This document shows, piece after piece, positions 33,879 through 41,527 of a stretch of 64,000 nucleotides of DNA. The DNA comes from Bacillota bacterium (GTDB lineage Bacteria; Bacillota; Clostridia; Christensenellales; UBA1242): assembly GCA_009784185.1 (NCBI GenBank), contig WRCD01000002.1:62001-126000 (forward strand). The letters run 5' to 3'. The position numbers and the translations under genes were made by a program. The notes beneath the pieces are model-generated. The model had not been told where the DNA came from, ran no database searches, and saw only the letters and a program-made list of their open reading frames with translations. Positions within the stretch are counted from its first letter, which is position 1. The number at the start of each line of letters is the position of its first letter.

Positions 33879-35549
33879 TTGCTTAAGATATTTAAGAAAC
33901 TCAGTTTGGCGTTTGCGGTAATTATGCTTAGTGTGGCTGTGCTTTCGGGCTGCAGTCTGTGGACGCTTAATATAAACAATTACCTTAATCAGGTTGTTGC
34001 CCAGATTGGCAACAATATTACTATTACTAAAGAAGACCTCAGAAGGGGCTGGTTCAGTTTCGGCTACCAGTTTGTGGAGCAAGGCCAGACGGTTGAGCAG
34101 GCTGTAAGGCGCACGCTGGACATTTTAATAGACAGGGCGTTTGTTTTGGATTACGCACAAAACACGAATGATAAAGATGCGGCAGGCAATGACAGAAAAG
34201 TAATTCTAACACAGGCACAGGAAAACGATGTGTGGCAATCGGTATACGATTATTTCAACGGTGAAATTCAGAAGCAAGAGCGCGAGGTTATGAGAGAAAG
34301 AAACATGACCGAGGCTAAAATTACAGACGGCAACGCAGCGGACACGGGAGTGGTTTATGCTCCGTACAAAAAGAGTTATATAATAGATAAAGACGGGCAG
34401 CTGCAAAAAATTTCTGTTGACGTTAGGATAGACAATCACAGCATTGCTCCCGGAAGCACGGCTGCAGAGATTTTTAACAACTTTAAAAACAAGTACTGGG
34501 TATATATAAACAACTCTGTAAGGCAGGAGGCACTGGGCAATTATATTACACAGCTTAGAAACAACGAGCGCGACCGCGGCTTTAGCACTATAGATGCCGA
34601 GGTGTTTCAGCGCGAGCTGCAAAAGGCACATAGGGTTTATCGTGAAAACAAGATACTGGAAGCTTTTCAGGAGAACTTTACCAAAAACGTAACTGTAACA
34701 AATGAGCTGGCGGTAAGATATTTTATAGATACTTTCAACTCTCAGGCAGCTCAACACGCAAACTGGATGCAGGGGTACAACGATGCAATGCGCAGCAATG
34801 CAGGAGATTTGTTTTATACGGCAAATCTGGACTGGTTCAGGGTGTCGCATATATTGCTGCCTTTTTCGGAAGCGGATAAGTTGAAAATGAGCAATCTGAA
34901 AACCGCTTTGGACAACATGAAAATTTTGCAGGCTGATTACGATATTGAACTGCAGAAAATATATGACAACATTGAAGTGGTTGAGTACAATGAAGACGGC
35001 GAAAAGGTTGGGACCAAGCTTGCTACTACGGTTTTGACTGAGTTAAAGCAAAAGTTAACCGGCAAGGACTATTTTACCAGAACCGCAATTTTTAACGAAT
35101 TTATTTACAGATACAACACCGACCCGGGCGTGCAGAATGCTGAGTTTAACTATTACATTCCGGTTAATTCTGATTTTGATACCATGGTTGAGCCGTTTGC
35201 CAACGAAAGCCGGGTATTACACGACAATGGCTTTATGGGGGCTATATCCGACCTGGTTGAAACCGATTACGGATTCCATATTATATTCTATGTTGGAGGA
35301 TTGGAGATTCCGAGTCCGTCATGGTTAACAAGTGTAAACGAAGTTACAAAGGAAATTATTTACCATGTATACCCGCTTGATGCATATAGACTAAATGCGC
35401 TTTCACCTGCAAAAACCTACCTGGATAAAGCAATAGAGGGCGTGGCGCTGGATAGTTATTACGATTATGAAACCTTGCTGGTGCGTTCGCTTAAAGCAAA
35501 GCATGAAGTAAAAATCTGGGAAGCATATATAAAAGATATGTGGCAATAG
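33879..35549 (+). CDS. PrsA/SurA-type peptidyl-prolyl isomerase lipoprotein
   Basis: I choose TTG 33879, 10 nt after SD AAAAGGAG, over the track start 33822. From there a lipoprotein signal follows (KIFKKL, hydrophobic core, lipobox LSGC). The 556-aa protein has a SurA_N-like segment (VVAQIGNNITITKEDL...AVRRTLDILIDRAFVLDYAQ) and a parvulin-like part (WFRVSHILLPF... and a late FMGAISDLVETDYGFHIIFYVG) interrupted by a helical insertion. It probably assists folding of exported proteins outside the membrane. mfd, often between pth and this gene in Clostridia, is absent. Confidence 0.8.
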   Translation: MLKIFKKLSLAFAVIMLSVAVLSGCSLWTLNINNYLNQVVAQIGNNITITKEDLRRGWFSFGYQFVEQGQTVEQAVRRTLDILIDRAFVLDYAQNTNDKDAAGNDRKVILTQAQENDVWQSVYDYFNGEIQKQEREVMRERNMTEAKITDGNAADTGVVYAPYKKSYIIDKDGQLQKISVDVRIDNHSIAPGSTAAEIFNNFKNKYWVYINNSVRQEALGNYITQLRNNERDRGFSTIDAEVFQRELQKAHRVYRENKILEAFQENFTKNVTVTNELAVRYFIDTFNSQAAQHANWMQGYNDAMRSNAGDLFYTANLDWFRVSHILLPFSEADKLKMSNLKTALDNMKILQADYDIELQKIYDNIEVVEYNEDGEKVGTKLATTVLTELKQKLTGKDYFTRTAIFNEFIYRYNTDPGVQNAEFNYYIPVNSDFDTMVEPFANESRVLHDNGFMGAISDLVETDYGFHIIFYVGGLEIPSPSWLTSVNEVTKEIIYHVYPLDAYRLNALSPAKTYLDKAIEGVALDSYYDYETLLVRSLKAKHEVKIWEAYIKDMWQ

Positions 35550-35584
35550 CAAACAAAAAACACCTGTAGGTGTTTTTTGTTTGC
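35549..35584 (+). terminator. Strong terminator after the foldase
   Basis: GCAAACAAAAAACACCT-GT-AGGTGTTTTTTGTTTGC, a 17-bp perfect stem that starts in the stop codon. Confidence 0.9.
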
Positions 35585-35750
35585 AATGAAGTGCCTGCAG
35601 CATGAAGATATGAAGACACTTACGTTTATGAAGAGCCAGCGAGTTGGCATTATAGCAAAATTAAATGGCACTTCTCTTCATGTTGTGTGAGCAACACTTC
35701 ATAAGGCGAAGCCGGCTTCGTGAGCAAGCGCGCTTGCGTCTTCATAAAAA
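35585..35750. repeat. R5 element (copy 1)
   Basis: AATGAAGTGCCTGCAGCATGAAG...CACTTCTCTTCATG...CAACACTTCATAAGGCGAAGCC. Several ATGAAG motifs on the left are mirrored by CTTCAT motifs on the right. A second, diverged copy lies among the tRNAs at 36983. Confidence 0.75.
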
Positions 35751-35790
35751 GTCTGCTTCCCTAATATACTACTCCTATAAGGAGATAGGT

Positions 35791-36066
35791 ATGGAATCAG
35801 AGATTAAAAAATCATTGCCCGTTAATCACAAACTTATATTAGATAACCGCAAGGCCTTAAGCCTGACGGGCATTACCAAAATGGACAGTATAAACGAAAC
35901 GCATTGCGAATGCAGTATAGGCAGTCAGTTTTTGAGTGTAACCGGCAGCGGTATACATATTGTTAAACTGGATGTGGAGCAGGGCGTATTAGAACTGGAG
36001 GGCAGTATTGACGGCGTAAGGTATTCCGGTGAGCGCAAGAGCGTATTAAAAAGGCTGTTTAAATAA
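35791..36066 (+). CDS. yabP: Sporulation protein YabP
   Basis: The 91-aa protein starts at ATG 35791, with SD AAGGAGAT, not the track start 35665, which is translated R5. It matches the YabP family: HKLILDNRKALSLTGI, an acidic middle, GSGIHIVKLDVEQGVLELEGSIDGVRYS and a terminal RLFK. In Bacillus YabP is needed for spore cortex formation. It is followed directly by yabQ (stop and TTG start adjacent), as in other spore formers. Confidence 0.93.
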   Translation: MESEIKKSLPVNHKLILDNRKALSLTGITKMDSINETHCECSIGSQFLSVTGSGIHIVKLDVEQGVLELEGSIDGVRYSGERKSVLKRLFK

Positions 36067-36561
36067 TTGCTGTATACAACTCTTGGGCAGGGGTATGTTT
36101 TTCTGGCGCTTTTAGCATTGGGTGCGGGGGCAAGTTTAGCCTGCCGTCCGCTTTTGCTATATGTCAAATTAAAATTCCCCTCAGGGCCGGACAAAAAACA
36201 TACAGATACGAGAGCTGTCATTGCGAGCCTGGCTAGCGGAGCCAACAAACGAAGCAATCTTCAATATAGTACTCATTTATTTAAAAAAGGGCTTGTTTTT
36301 ACTGTGGACCTACTGGTCTGCCTGTTTTTTGCAGGCGTGTTCTGGTTTGGGCTTTTGCTTTTTCATTTTGGGGAGTTCAGGCTTTTTTGTTTGCTGGGGT
36401 TTTTAACCGGAATTTTACTGGAAAAACTATTGCTGGCAAAAACAGTTGATTTTTTATTATTAAAAGCGTATACTCTGCTGGCTAAGATAGTTTTAAGATT
36501 GAGGTCTAAGCTATGCAGAAAACCAAAACCAAAACAGGATTTAAACTCGGCAAAACAATGA
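36067..36561 (+). CDS. yabQ: Spore cortex protein YabQ with an in-frame repeat
   Basis: The 164-aa membrane protein starts at a TTG right after the yabP stop and is probably translationally coupled. The helix layout (one N-terminal helix, then three: FTVDLLVCLFFAGVFW, LFCLLGFLTGILLEKLL and a C-terminal amphipathic segment) and its genomic place identify YabQ. Residues about 36-66 are an R1 fragment plus an R3 half (36172-36261), read in frame in the loop after helix 1. The helices are intact, so function may persist. It overlaps divIC by 49 nt. Confidence 0.85.
   Translation: MLYTTLGQGYVFLALLALGAGASLACRPLLLYVKLKFPSGPDKKHTDTRAVIASLASGANKRSNLQYSTHLFKKGLVFTVDLLVCLFFAGVFWFGLLLFHFGEFRLFCLLGFLTGILLEKLLLAKTVDFLLLKAYTLLAKIVLRLRSKLCRKPKPKQDLNSAKQ
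36172..36261. repeat. R1 fragment plus R3 half inside yabQ
   Basis: AATTCCCCTCAGGGCC (about 36173) followed by TGTCATTGCGAG (36216-36227) and CGAAGCAATCT (36250-36260). The translation VIASLASG...KRSN has no stop. Confidence 0.8.
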
Positions 36562-36797
36562 TTTTTGGCCTTATTGGCGTTGGGGCGTTTGTTTTGGTGC
36601 TGCTTGGCCAGTTTATAACCATGGGGGTGCTAAACGCAAAAGAAGCGGCCCTTAGGGCAGAGTTGGAGCGGGTGCGGGCACTGGAAGAACAGTACATGGC
36701 AAGTTTAAGCGAAGAAGAGCTTAAAGCATATCTCCTGCAAAAGCTGCTGGAGGCCGGGTACGGAACGGACGGTGCACCATATCTGCAAGAAGACTAA
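36513..36797 (+). CDS. divIC: DivIC/FtsB-like septum protein
   Basis: The 94-aa bitopic protein has a short basic N-terminus, one membrane helix (MIFGLIGVGAFVLVLLGQFITM) and a coiled coil (LNAKEAALRAELERVRALEEQ). This is the DivIC/FtsB plan and acts in the divisome with FtsL-type partners. The position after yabP-yabQ confirms it. The SD (GAGG) lies inside yabQ. yabR, next in Bacillus, is missing; tRNA genes follow. Confidence 0.9.
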   Translation: MQKTKTKTGFKLGKTMIFGLIGVGAFVLVLLGQFITMGVLNAKEAALRAELERVRALEEQYMASLSEEELKAYLLQKLLEAGYGTDGAPYLQED

Positions 36798-36869
36798 ACT
36801 GATTTTATTTTGCATTTTCTATTGACATTGATGGTTTTATAATATAAACTATGATAGTTTTCTTTATAT

Positions 36870-36946
36870 CGCGGGGTGGAGCAGTTCGGCAGCTCGTTGG
36901 GCTCATAACCCAAAGGTCGTAGGTTCAAATCCTACCCCCGCTACCA
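36870..36946 (+). tRNA. tRNA-fMet (initiator, CAT)
   Basis: A cloverleaf from CGCGGGG to CCCCGCT plus ACCA. The anticodon loop CTCATAA is flanked by three G-C pairs (GGG/CCC) and position 1:72 is a C-T mismatch. Both are hallmarks of initiator tRNA. CCA is encoded. Confidence 0.97.
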
Positions 36947-36947
36947 T

Positions 36948-36981
36948 TAAAATAAAAAAGCCGGAAGACTTTTTTATTTTA
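36948..36981 (+). terminator. Terminator-like hairpin after tRNA-fMet
   Basis: TAAAATAAAAAAG pairs with CTTTTTTATTTTA around an 8-nt loop. It is AT-only but long. Confidence 0.6.
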
Positions 36982-36982
36982 A

Positions 36983-37135
36983 AATGAAGTGCCTAGCGGC
37001 ATGAGGGTATGAAGCAGCTAACGCTATGAAGTGCAGACAAGTCTGCATGACGGATAAATTTAAAGGCGCTTTACTTCATATTGCAAAGCAATACTTCATA
37101 AGGCGAAGCCGTCTTCATAAGCGAAGCGACTTCTC
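36983..37135. repeat. R5 element (copy 2), between tRNA genes
   Basis: AATGAAGTGCCTAGCGGCATGAGGG...ACTTCATATTGCAAAGCAATACTTCATAAGGCGAAGCCGTCTTCATAAG. It shares its ends and the segment AACACTTCATAAGGCGAAGCC with copy 1, apart from small changes. Confidence 0.75.
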
Positions 37136-37143
37136 TAAAACGT

Positions 37144-37220
37144 GGCGGCGTAGCTTAGTTGGTTATAGCGGCCGGTTCATACCCGGCAGGTCGATGGTTC
37201 GAATCCATTCGCCGCTACCA
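37144..37220 (+). tRNA. tRNA-Met (elongator type, CAT)
   Basis: Acceptor GGCGGCG/CGCCGCT, anticodon loop TTCATAC, T arm GATGG-TTCGAAT-CCATT, CCA encoded. The body resembles the Bacillus elongator tRNA-Met. tRNA-Ile2 (CAT, lysidine target) is less likely. Confidence 0.93.
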
Positions 37221-37275
37221 TTTCAAATTACACCCTTATGTTTCATGTTTCTCGTTTCACCTTTCACGTAAACAT

Positions 37276-37350
37276 GGCCCCTTGGTCAAGCGGTTAAGAC
37301 ACCACCCTTTCACGGTGGTAACACGGGTTCGAGTCCCGTAGGGGTCACCA
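37276..37350 (+). tRNA. tRNA-Glu (TTC)
   Basis: Acceptor GGCCCCT/AGGGGTC, anticodon loop TTTCACG (TTC), T loop TTCGAGT, CCA encoded. It is the last conserved gene before the accessory block. Confidence 0.97.
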
Positions 37351-37382
37351 TAGTAAATTAAGCATTTAGTCTGTTTTTGAAA

Positions 37383-37420
37383 ATGGTAAATTTGGGCGTT
37401 TTTTGACCCGAATTTACCAT
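37383..37420. promoter_or_regulatory. Inverted repeat at the island boundary
   Basis: ATGGTAAATTTGGG and CCCGAATTTACCAT pair over 14 bp with one T-G wobble around a 10-nt loop. It lies between tRNA-Glu and an extended -10 (TGTTATAAT, hexamer 37438-37443). It could terminate the tRNA transcript or serve as operator of the next gene. Confidence 0.45.
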
Positions 37421-37466
37421 ATTTCGATTTTTCATGTTATAATGGTTTCATAAAAGGGAGGGAAAA

Positions 37467-38261
37467 ATGCCAAAAGAAACAACCTCTTTTTATGATTGGT
37501 GCATTGAACACAAGAAATCAGAATTGCTTAAGGAATGGAATTATAAAAAGAATAAAGACATCTCGCCAAAAGATTATGCCCGAGGCTCGGACAAGAAAGT
37601 CTGGTGGATATGCGAACATGGACACGAATGGCAAGCAGGCATTGGCTATAGAACAGCATTTGGTATCCCTTGCCCAGTGTGCAACAAAACGCACACCTTG
37701 GTTTCAGGCGTTAATGATTTAGCAACATTAAATCCTGCACTTGCAAGGGAATGGGATTATTATAGAAACAGCGGACTAAGACCAACAAAAATTATGCCGC
37801 GTTCGATGAAGAAGGTTTGGTGGAAATGTGAAGAAGGTCATAGTTACCAAGCTATTGTAAACAACAGGTCGCAGGGAAGTGGTTGTCCGATTTGTGCAGG
37901 AAGAAACGAAATTTCAAAAAAGATAAACTTAAAAATTCAAAATCCTAAGATAGCCGATGAGTGGAATTACCAAAAGAATTTAAAAGGTCCAGAGTCTATT
38001 TCAAGTTCGAGCAATAAAATAGTTTGGTGGAAGTGTAGTAAGTGCGGGCATGAATGGGAAGAAAAAGTTAGCAGCAGACTGGGTAAAAATAGAGAATGCC
38101 CCGAGTGCAGTAGAATCAGCAAAAAGGATTTGAACAAATTTGAGGATGCATTTTTAGATGCAATATTTAAAGATTTGTTAAATCAAAAGTTGATAACAAC
38201 CGAAGAACTAATGCAAATGAAAGCTGACATGAAGAAAAAGCCTAATAAAGAGAGCGAATAA
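37467..38261 (+). CDS. Zinc-ribbon repeat protein (DUF4379-like)
   Basis: The 264-aa protein has three repeats of a treble-clef/zinc-ribbon unit: WWICEHGHEWQAGIG...CPVC, WWKCEEGHSYQAIV...CPIC and WWKCSKCGHEWEEKV...CPEC. Each is spaced by a LAxEWxYxxN linker. This is the DUF4379 (PF14311) pattern, found in accessory and phage-linked proteins, some fused to nucleases. No nuclease domain is present; the C-terminal ~55 residues are helical and charged. SD GGGAGGG. It is the first gene after tRNA-Glu. Confidence 0.85.
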   Translation: MPKETTSFYDWCIEHKKSELLKEWNYKKNKDISPKDYARGSDKKVWWICEHGHEWQAGIGYRTAFGIPCPVCNKTHTLVSGVNDLATLNPALAREWDYYRNSGLRPTKIMPRSMKKVWWKCEEGHSYQAIVNNRSQGSGCPICAGRNEISKKINLKIQNPKIADEWNYQKNLKGPESISSSSNKIVWWKCSKCGHEWEEKVSSRLGKNRECPECSRISKKDLNKFEDAFLDAIFKDLLNQKLITTEELMQMKADMKKKPNKESE

Positions 38262-38299
38262 CTAGCGGAAATTTTCAAAATGTGGTAAAATGTATGAGT

Positions 38300-39205
38300 A
38301 TGGAAAAGATAGTGCAACAAATCATAGAACAGCATCAAGAGTTATTTGGTACACAGCCTGCAGTCAGCAAAATAAACGCAGGTTTTACAAATACAATTTT
38401 TTCAGTAGCGGATAAGTTCATTCTGAAAATTTGCCATGATGCCGGCAACGAAGAAGAGTTTGCAGTAGAAATAGATTTTTATTTGAGGAACAAGGAAAAG
38501 CCTTATATGCTAGAACTGCTTGCTTATTCGACTGACAAGACGAAATCTCCTTTCTATTACACAGTGATAGAAAAAGCGAATGCACCATCGTTATACGACA
38601 TTTGGCATACATTCACGGAAGAGCAAAGAGAAGAAGTTGTTTGTAAAATCTGCAACATTATGAAAGACTTCCATAAACACAAAGGAAAGTCGTTAAACTG
38701 GGGTGAGTACATTAAAGGATACTACGAAGAACACCTTGCCGTTTTGATAAAACAAAAACAACTTACGGAAGATGAGATTTTGCTTGTGCGAGAAGCAATG
38801 GAAAAGTTTGGTTTTTACCTTAAAAGCAATGACTTCGTTTTAATTCATAATGATATGCATTTCGATAACATTTTTTACAAAGACGGTAACCTAAAACTCA
38901 TCGACTTTGAAAGTAGCAGATTCAATCCAGTAGATAAGGAACTTGAGATAATTTATTACATGGCTGAAATGCCGTGGAAACATGCCAGTGAAGAGAATGA
39001 GAAGTTTGTAAAGGCGGAAGACTACACAACACTTATCCATTACTTCAAAAAGCATTACCCAGAAATGTTTGATGTTCCATACTTGGAAAAGCGAATAGCT
39101 ATCTACCACTTGCGAGATGCCTTAGACCAGTACGGAAGATTTACAAAGGCAAATGAACTGCACGAACGGATAATCAAACTGTCAAGATTTATAGGTAAAG
39201 AATAA
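38300..39205 (+). CDS. APH/choline-kinase-like phosphotransferase
   Basis: The 301-aa protein has a kinase-like fold: INAGFTNTIFSVADKFILKI (N-lobe), VLIHNDMHFDNIFY (catalytic HxDxHxxN) and LKLIDFESSRF (metal-binding Asp). The substrate is unknown. Start: TAAAAT (38286-38291) lies 8 nt before ATG 38300 and no SD exists, so a leaderless start at 38300 is likelier than the track's GTG 38282. It is AT-rich and probably acquired. Confidence 0.75.
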   Translation: MEKIVQQIIEQHQELFGTQPAVSKINAGFTNTIFSVADKFILKICHDAGNEEEFAVEIDFYLRNKEKPYMLELLAYSTDKTKSPFYYTVIEKANAPSLYDIWHTFTEEQREEVVCKICNIMKDFHKHKGKSLNWGEYIKGYYEEHLAVLIKQKQLTEDEILLVREAMEKFGFYLKSNDFVLIHNDMHFDNIFYKDGNLKLIDFESSRFNPVDKELEIIYYMAEMPWKHASEENEKFVKAEDYTTLIHYFKKHYPEMFDVPYLEKRIAIYHLRDALDQYGRFTKANELHERIIKLSRFIGKE

Positions 39206-39334
39206 ATCGCAAAATCAAAACTTATTGAAATCAAAATCGCAAATTCAAACAGGGAATAATCAAAAATGATGGGTGTCGCAAAATCAAATCAAAAAATCAA
39301 AAGCAGACATCATGGTGTGCAAGCCCAAAAAAGT

Positions 39335-39361
39335 CACGGGGACGGAGGTGTTGACACAGAA
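39335..39361. repeat. REP end, left of the RAYT gene
   Basis: GTCACGGGGACGGAGGTGTTGACAC is the inverse of the right end at 40162 (TGTCAACACCCCCGTCCCC). Together they bracket the transposase gene. Confidence 0.85.
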
Positions 39362-39380
39362 AACAGTTGACAACGTCCAC

Positions 39381-39417
39381 AAAAACTCTTACAATCTAAA
39401 TTGTAGGAGTTTTTGTT
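39381..39417 (+). promoter_or_regulatory. Hairpin sequestering the RAYT SD
   Basis: AAAAACTCTTACAAT and ATTGTAGGAGTTTTT pair over 15 bp with one T-G wobble and a CTAA loop. The SD (AGGAG) lies inside the 3' strand, 10 nt before ATG 39419. This resembles the translational repression of IS200-type transposases. Confidence 0.75.
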
Positions 39418-39418
39418 T

Positions 39419-40186
39419 ATGCCAAGGAAAGCAAGAAAAGATACAGATGGAAAGTTTTTCCATGTAATGGTGCAGGGGATTGGTAAAGAATATATTTTTC
39501 CTGATGACGATTGCAAAGGCTATTATCTATCCTGTTTGAAGAAAAGTAAAACCAAGCTTCCCGCTAAAATACTTGCTTATTGCGTGATGGGCAACCATGC
39601 GCATGTTTTGGTGAGTGTTCAAAATGCGCAGGAGCTAGCTTTGTTTTTAAGGCAAGCAAACGGAGATTACGCCAGATATTATAACAACACTCGCAACAGG
39701 GTGGGCTACGTGTTTAGAGACAGGTATCGGAGCGAAGTGATTCAAGATGAGCGATATTTAATACATTGTGTGGCATACATACACAACAACCCGTTAAAGG
39801 CGGGGTTGGTGGAACGTGCAGAAAACTATAAATATTCAAGCTATGTTAATTACTTAACCAAGAAGGGCATGGTAGATTTTGATGAGGCGGCTAAGTTGTT
39901 TGATACAAGTGAGAGAAGCATGAGAGCTATCATGTTGGAAAAAACCGGAGCGAACTGGCTGGAGCATGACGACAAAGAATATGAAGACAAACACAAAGTA
40001 TTGACTGAATTAATAAAAAAGTATAATATATCGTCAAAGGCATCGGTTAGAAACGAAGAACTTGCTAAGGCGCTGACTATGGAGTTGCAAGAGAGAAGCG
40101 GTGTCAGTTTGCGGGAAGTCGCAATATTATTGGAGGTTAGCCGAGAATGGTTAAGAAGAGTTGTGTCAACACCCCCGTCCCCCTGA
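39419..40186 (+). CDS. REP-associated tyrosine transposase (RAYT, Y1/IS200-like)
   Basis: The 255-aa single-strand DNA transposase-like protein has the HUH motif in VMGNHAHVLV, preceded by FFHVMVQG and followed by FLRQANGDYARYYN, RVGYVFRDRYRS and YIHNNPLKAGLVER. These are typical of RAYT/TnpA-REP proteins. The C-terminal ~70 residues add a helix-turn-helix (SLREVAILLEVSREWLRRV). The gene is bracketed by inverted REP-like ends, and its last codons (STPPSP) are read from the right end. ATG 39419 follows an SD in a hairpin. RAYTs process REP DNA and are usually single-copy and domesticated. Confidence 0.92.
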   Translation: MPRKARKDTDGKFFHVMVQGIGKEYIFPDDDCKGYYLSCLKKSKTKLPAKILAYCVMGNHAHVLVSVQNAQELALFLRQANGDYARYYNNTRNRVGYVFRDRYRSEVIQDERYLIHCVAYIHNNPLKAGLVERAENYKYSSYVNYLTKKGMVDFDEAAKLFDTSERSMRAIMLEKTGANWLEHDDKEYEDKHKVLTELIKKYNISSKASVRNEELAKALTMELQERSGVSLREVAILLEVSREWLRRVVSTPPSP

Positions 40187-40260
40187 CCATCCCCGTGACC
40201 ACCCCCGTCCCCCTGACCATCCCCCTGACCACCCCCGTCCCCCTGACCATCCCCCTGACC
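40162..40260. repeat. Right REP end expanded as 30-bp tandem repeats
   Basis: TTGTGTCAACACCCCCGTCCCC leads into nearly three units of CCCTGACCATCCCCCTGACCACCCCCGTCC (30 bp). The strand is almost free of G. The units read in frame into the next ORF as PVPLTIPLTT. Confidence 0.9.
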
Positions 40261-40713
40261 ATGGACAAAAAAGAGTTTTTCAGAATTACGCAGGAAGTCT
40301 TTGCTGAATATGGGTTTAAGGTGGATGGGAAGTATTTTTATTTAGATTTGTCAGAGGTTCATATTACTGCAGTCCTTGCAAAAGCACATGGCATTTATTT
40401 CTTGGGGTATAATTTTAGTATTAAAGCAATACATGAAGGGGAAATTAAGCCTAGAGACGAATTTGCCGGACACGACAGTCACTTGATAAACATGAGCAAT
40501 TATAAAAATGAACGGTGGCTTGAATATGAAAACATGCCAAAAGAGACGTACATTAATGACCTAAAAGAAATGCTTCCAAGATATTTTAATCCGTACAAAA
40601 AAGATGCTATAGGTTACATTAAAAAAATTGCTGTTATACCGGGCGTTATTTACAAAAAAGACATAGTGGTAATCTTCAAAGAAGCGCAGGCATATTTAGG
40701 AATCAAGTATTAA
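40261..40713 (+). CDS. Unknown 150-aa protein (DUF4304-like?)
   Basis: The track start 40147 lies in the transposase gene and translates the tandem repeat. ATG 40261 gives MDKKEFFRITQEVFAEYGFKVDGKYFYLDL, which resembles the N-terminus of small DUF4304-type proteins. It has no signal or membrane helix. No SD is visible because the upstream is C-rich repeat. Coupling to RAYT translation through the repeat cannot be excluded. Confidence 0.6.
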   Translation: MDKKEFFRITQEVFAEYGFKVDGKYFYLDLSEVHITAVLAKAHGIYFLGYNFSIKAIHEGEIKPRDEFAGHDSHLINMSNYKNERWLEYENMPKETYINDLKEMLPRYFNPYKKDAIGYIKKIAVIPGVIYKKDIVVIFKEAQAYLGIKY

Positions 40714-40735
40714 TAGTAACAGAGGGAGAGAGTTT

Positions 40736-41209
40736 TTGAGCAATATTTTAGTTATTAAAAATCCTAGCATGAATAATGAAACTTTTAAAAAGTTCATTAT
40801 TGATTTGAGTAAAGAGGCATTACAAGACGGGGCTTTATCAGACCCACGAGTTTACATAGAAAATGATAATCCTGATAAAGTTGGCGATTGGTTTATCTTC
40901 CCCATGCCATCAAACAATGATGAGGAAAAAATTAGTTCTTGGAAATTCATGCTAGATTACATAAAAAACACCAACCGAACGCAATTGTATTTTGCTGGAG
41001 ATTTCCACTCTACACAAATTGACACAGGCAAAAAGAGCAGTTCTTTAATCGTCTTATATGCAGATGACAAAGGGATTTACGAAGTACACAGCATTCCATA
41101 TGAAAGAAAACTTTTCAAAGGCATAACTTTCGGGGAAATGCAAGCAAGTAATATGGAATTTTGGTGGCTGAAAGACCTGCTTGATTTTTGGAAAAACAAT
41201 AATAAATGA
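40736..41209 (+). CDS. Unknown 157-aa protein
   Basis: It starts at TTG 40736 after SD GAGGGAGAG. It is acidic and soluble and has no signal. Motif-like pieces are VGDWFIFPMP, LYFAGDFHSTQ and a Trp-rich end (MEFWWLKDLLDFW). The family is not recognised. A hairpin AGCAGTA-ATTAC-TACTGCT follows at about 41220, a possible weak terminator. It is part of the accessory block. Confidence 0.65.
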   Translation: MSNILVIKNPSMNNETFKKFIIDLSKEALQDGALSDPRVYIENDNPDKVGDWFIFPMPSNNDEEKISSWKFMLDYIKNTNRTQLYFAGDFHSTQIDTGKKSSSLIVLYADDKGIYEVHSIPYERKLFKGITFGEMQASNMEFWWLKDLLDFWKNNNK

Positions 41210-41265
41210 CAAGGCGAGAAGCAGTAATTACTACTGCTTTCTTAATTTCTGAAAAGGAGCAAGAA

Positions 41266-41463
41266 ATGAAAAATACAAACACTATGCCTCACGGAATATC
41301 CGTGATTTATTTTAACGAGCCACATAGAAACATATATGCAAAACCGCCACCGGACAGAGAGCAGGCAAAACGGCTGGCAAAGCGAATTTATAAAGACGCT
41401 ATGACAGCCGTTGCAGGAGAGAAAGCAAATGTCAAGTTACTTTGCCAAGCTATTGCCGGATAG
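41266..41463 (+). CDS. Unknown 65-aa protein
   Basis: SD AAAAGGAG precedes ATG 41266; the track's start at 41206 overlaps the previous gene and lacks an SD. The peptide has an N-terminal beta-like part (HGISVIYFNEPHRNIYAKPP) and an amphipathic helix (REQAKRLAKRIYKDAMTAVAGEKANVKLLCQAI). It may be a small regulator or immunity-like protein. Function unknown. Confidence 0.5.
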   Translation: MKNTNTMPHGISVIYFNEPHRNIYAKPPPDREQAKRLAKRIYKDAMTAVAGEKANVKLLCQAIAG

Positions 41464-41490
41464 TCTATAATCCGACAATGGAAAATCCAC

Positions 41491-41519
41491 TTGTAAATAA
41501 TAGTAAAACCTGTTATACT
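41491..41519 (+). promoter_or_regulatory. Promoter of a candidate small RNA
   Basis: TTGTAA (41491-41496), a 17-nt spacer and TG-T-TATACT (41514-41519). The predicted start (about 41526) coincides with the first base of a long stem. Confidence 0.55.
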
Positions 41520-41527
41520 GTACCAAA

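Noticed and set aside
37026-37341. ORFs over the tRNA cluster
   Set aside because: They overlap tRNA-Met and tRNA-Glu and an R5 repeat. Artefacts.
40147-40260. N-terminal P-V-P-L-T-I repeat of the 188-aa ORF
   Set aside because: It overlaps the transposase gene and is read from the 30-bp tandem REP repeat. ATG 40261 begins normal protein sequence.
40162-40260. CRISPR-like tandem repeat
   Set aside because: The units are contiguous 30-bp copies without spacers, attached to a RAYT end, and no cas genes are present. No CRISPR array was seen in the window.
41217-41251. Hairpin AGCAGTA-ATTAC-TACTGCT as a strong terminator
   Set aside because: The stem is only 7 bp and the T tract is broken (TTCTTAATTT). 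Mentioned only as a weak possibility under the preceding gene.
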